Part shown: one piece after another, positions 63,301-64,000 of the stretch
Position numbering within the stretch: the first letter of the stretch is position 1
Layout of the letters: every line of letters starts with the position of its first letter
Source of the DNA: JAEUHO01 sp046350655
GTDB lineage: Bacteria; Planctomycetota; PLA2; JAEUHO01
Reading direction: 5' to 3'
DNA length: 64,000 nucleotides
Assembly: GCA_046350655.1 (NCBI GenBank)
Contig: JAXMAB010000004.1
Span: forward strand, 992,001 to 1,056,000
Translations under genes and position numbers: made by a program
Notes under the pieces: model-generated
Databases searched by the model: none
What the model was told of the DNA's origin: nothing
Seen by the model: only the letters and a program-made list of their open reading frames with translations

Positions 63301-63376
63301 GGGCAGGTAGCTCAGCTGGTAGAGCGTCGGACTGAAAATCCGAAGGTCACCGGTTCAATCCCGGTCCTGCCCACCA
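63301..63376 (+). tRNA. tRNA-Phe (anticodon GAA)
   Basis: The cloverleaf is complete: acceptor GGGCAGG/CCTGCCC, D stem GCTC/GAGC, anticodon stem TCGGA/TCCGA with loop CTGAAAA (anticodon GAA), and T stem ACCGG/CCGGT with TTCAATC. The discriminator is A, and CCA (63374-63376) is encoded in the gene. Confidence 0.98.
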
Positions 63377-63517
63377 CTCTCTCCTCGTCGGCGTTTCGTC
63401 GGCCTCTCCTCGTCGGCCGCCCCGCGACCCCGTCCCGCGCGTGCCGCCCCCCGAACGCCCCCCGGGCGGTCCTCCGCGTGCGCCGGTAGACTGCCGCCGT
63501 CTTCGGAGGAACGGGCG

Positions 63518-63715
63518 ATGTCCGCGACACGCAAGTCGGTTTGGATCCTCTCGGCGCTCGCGTTCATCGGTGGCTGTTGGGCGATCGACATGGCCGATAG
63601 TCTCAAGCGCGGGCACGAGGTCTACGCGATCGCGCTCATCGCGGACAGCATCTTCGTCTCTTCATGCGTCTGCACGGCCGCCGTGCTCGCCTCGCGTCCC
63701 GACCGCCAGGCGTAG
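63518..63715 (+). CDS. Small two-helix membrane protein, 65 aa
   Basis: Unknown function. The ATG at 63518 follows GGAGG at eight bases, and TAGACT (63487-63492) is a matching -10 box with an ordinary leader. Two hydrophobic segments are VWILSALAFIGGCWAIDM and VYAIALIADSIFVSSCVCTA. The good promoter, ribosome binding site and hydrophobic pattern support a real gene. Confidence 0.6.
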   Translation: MSATRKSVWILSALAFIGGCWAIDMADSLKRGHEVYAIALIADSIFVSSCVCTAAVLASRPDRQA

Positions 63716-63765
63716 CCGAGCGCGCGTCGCCGCTTCCCCGTCGCGATGCGACGGCAGGCTCGGCA

Positions 63766-64000
63766 TCAGTTCGTCCGAACGGACGCGGCGACGCGGAACC
63801 CGACGTACTCGCGGGTCTCCCCCTCGCCCTGCACCCCGATGCGGAACGCGGCGCGGAGCATGTAGGCGTTCTCGCCGCCATAGGCGCCGCCGCGCCGGAG
63901 GTGAGAGCCGCTCGGCGGGGGCCCGAGCGGGTCGATCGCGGGACCCGGCGGGTAGTCCCGATCGTCGTACCCGTCCGAGCACCACTCGCTCGCGTTGCCG
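63766..64000 (-). CDS. SUMF1 (formylglycine-generating-enzyme-like) domain protein, C-terminal 77 residues
   Basis: The 5' part lies beyond the window. The fragment shows the end of the SUMF1 fold: GNASEWCSDGYDDRDYPPGP, then DPLGPPPSGSHLRRGGAYG and the closing EYVGFRVAA. The cysteine pair of true formylglycine-generating enzymes (C336/C341 in the human enzyme), expected in the segment after RRGGAYG, is absent. It is therefore more likely a binding-type SUMF1 domain, which in planctomycetes is often attached to kinases or other modules. Confidence 0.85.
   Translation of the reverse strand, partial: GNASEWCSDGYDDRDYPPGPAIDPLGPPPSGSHLRRGGAYGGENAYMLRAAFRIGVQGEGETREYVGFRVAASVRTN

Overview
The window is very GC-rich, with strong G/C preference at third codon positions, which is why long shadow frames lie opposite almost every gene. 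It looks like chromosomal DNA of a planctomycete or a close relative, though no rRNA or marker settles this. The gene types point that way: a giant SdrD-type surface protein, secreted HEAT-repeat and TPR proteins, Gly/Pro-rich secreted proteins, membrane-anchored proteins with an alpha-toroid (squalene-cyclase-like) domain, carboxypeptidase-regulatory-like proteins, and a SUMF1-domain protein. I see no phage, insertion sequence, CRISPR array or integrase.

Layout. 1-6.7 kb: thiC (cut by the left edge), a minus-strand operon of a secreted protein, a di-haem cytochrome c peroxidase and a TPR protein, then a small secreted protein and a TPR protein on the plus strand. 7.0-13.7 kb: three paralogous secreted HEAT-repeat proteins in tandem. 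14-20 kb: a LOG-family protein, typA, pyk, a small membrane protein and an AI-2E-family permease. 20.7-37.3 kb: a 37-residue RiPP-precursor-like peptide, a 4303-residue SdrD-repeat protein and its 981-residue paralogue. 37.6-43.7 kb: prfB (with the programmed frameshift), purH, dps, and rnc with a long RGG-rich tail. 43.8-48.8 kb: two carboxypeptidase-regulatory-like proteins around a small membrane protein. 48.8-56.4 kb: mfd, a SurA/parvulin-like protein, and two membrane or secreted proteins. 56.8-61.7 kb: archaeal-type aspartyl-tRNA synthetase, rpsT, a TPR protein, def-ribF and a CDGSH protein. 62-64 kb: a putative anti-sigma factor, tRNA-Phe, a small membrane protein and a truncated SUMF1-domain gene.

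Three signals run through the window beyond the genes. (1) Intergenic DNA is packed with several families of short palindromes (called REP1-REP5 here). Many lie at gene 3' ends and some lie inside coding sequence, including mfd. (2) Four envelope or secreted-protein genes (the 707-aa HEAT protein, both SdrD paralogues and the 536-aa toroid protein) share an upstream 29-bp element, GTAAsTC-N15-sTTRmRR, spaced like a promoter of an alternative sigma factor. (3) Several genes without a Shine-Dalgarno have a TANNNT -10 box only 6-10 bases before the start codon, suggesting leaderless mRNAs.

The most interesting single locus is the 37-codon peptide at 20718-20831. It carries the exact lasso-type leader pattern YxxPxLxxxGxxxxxT and a good promoter of its own, but no maturation enzyme is visible in the window.
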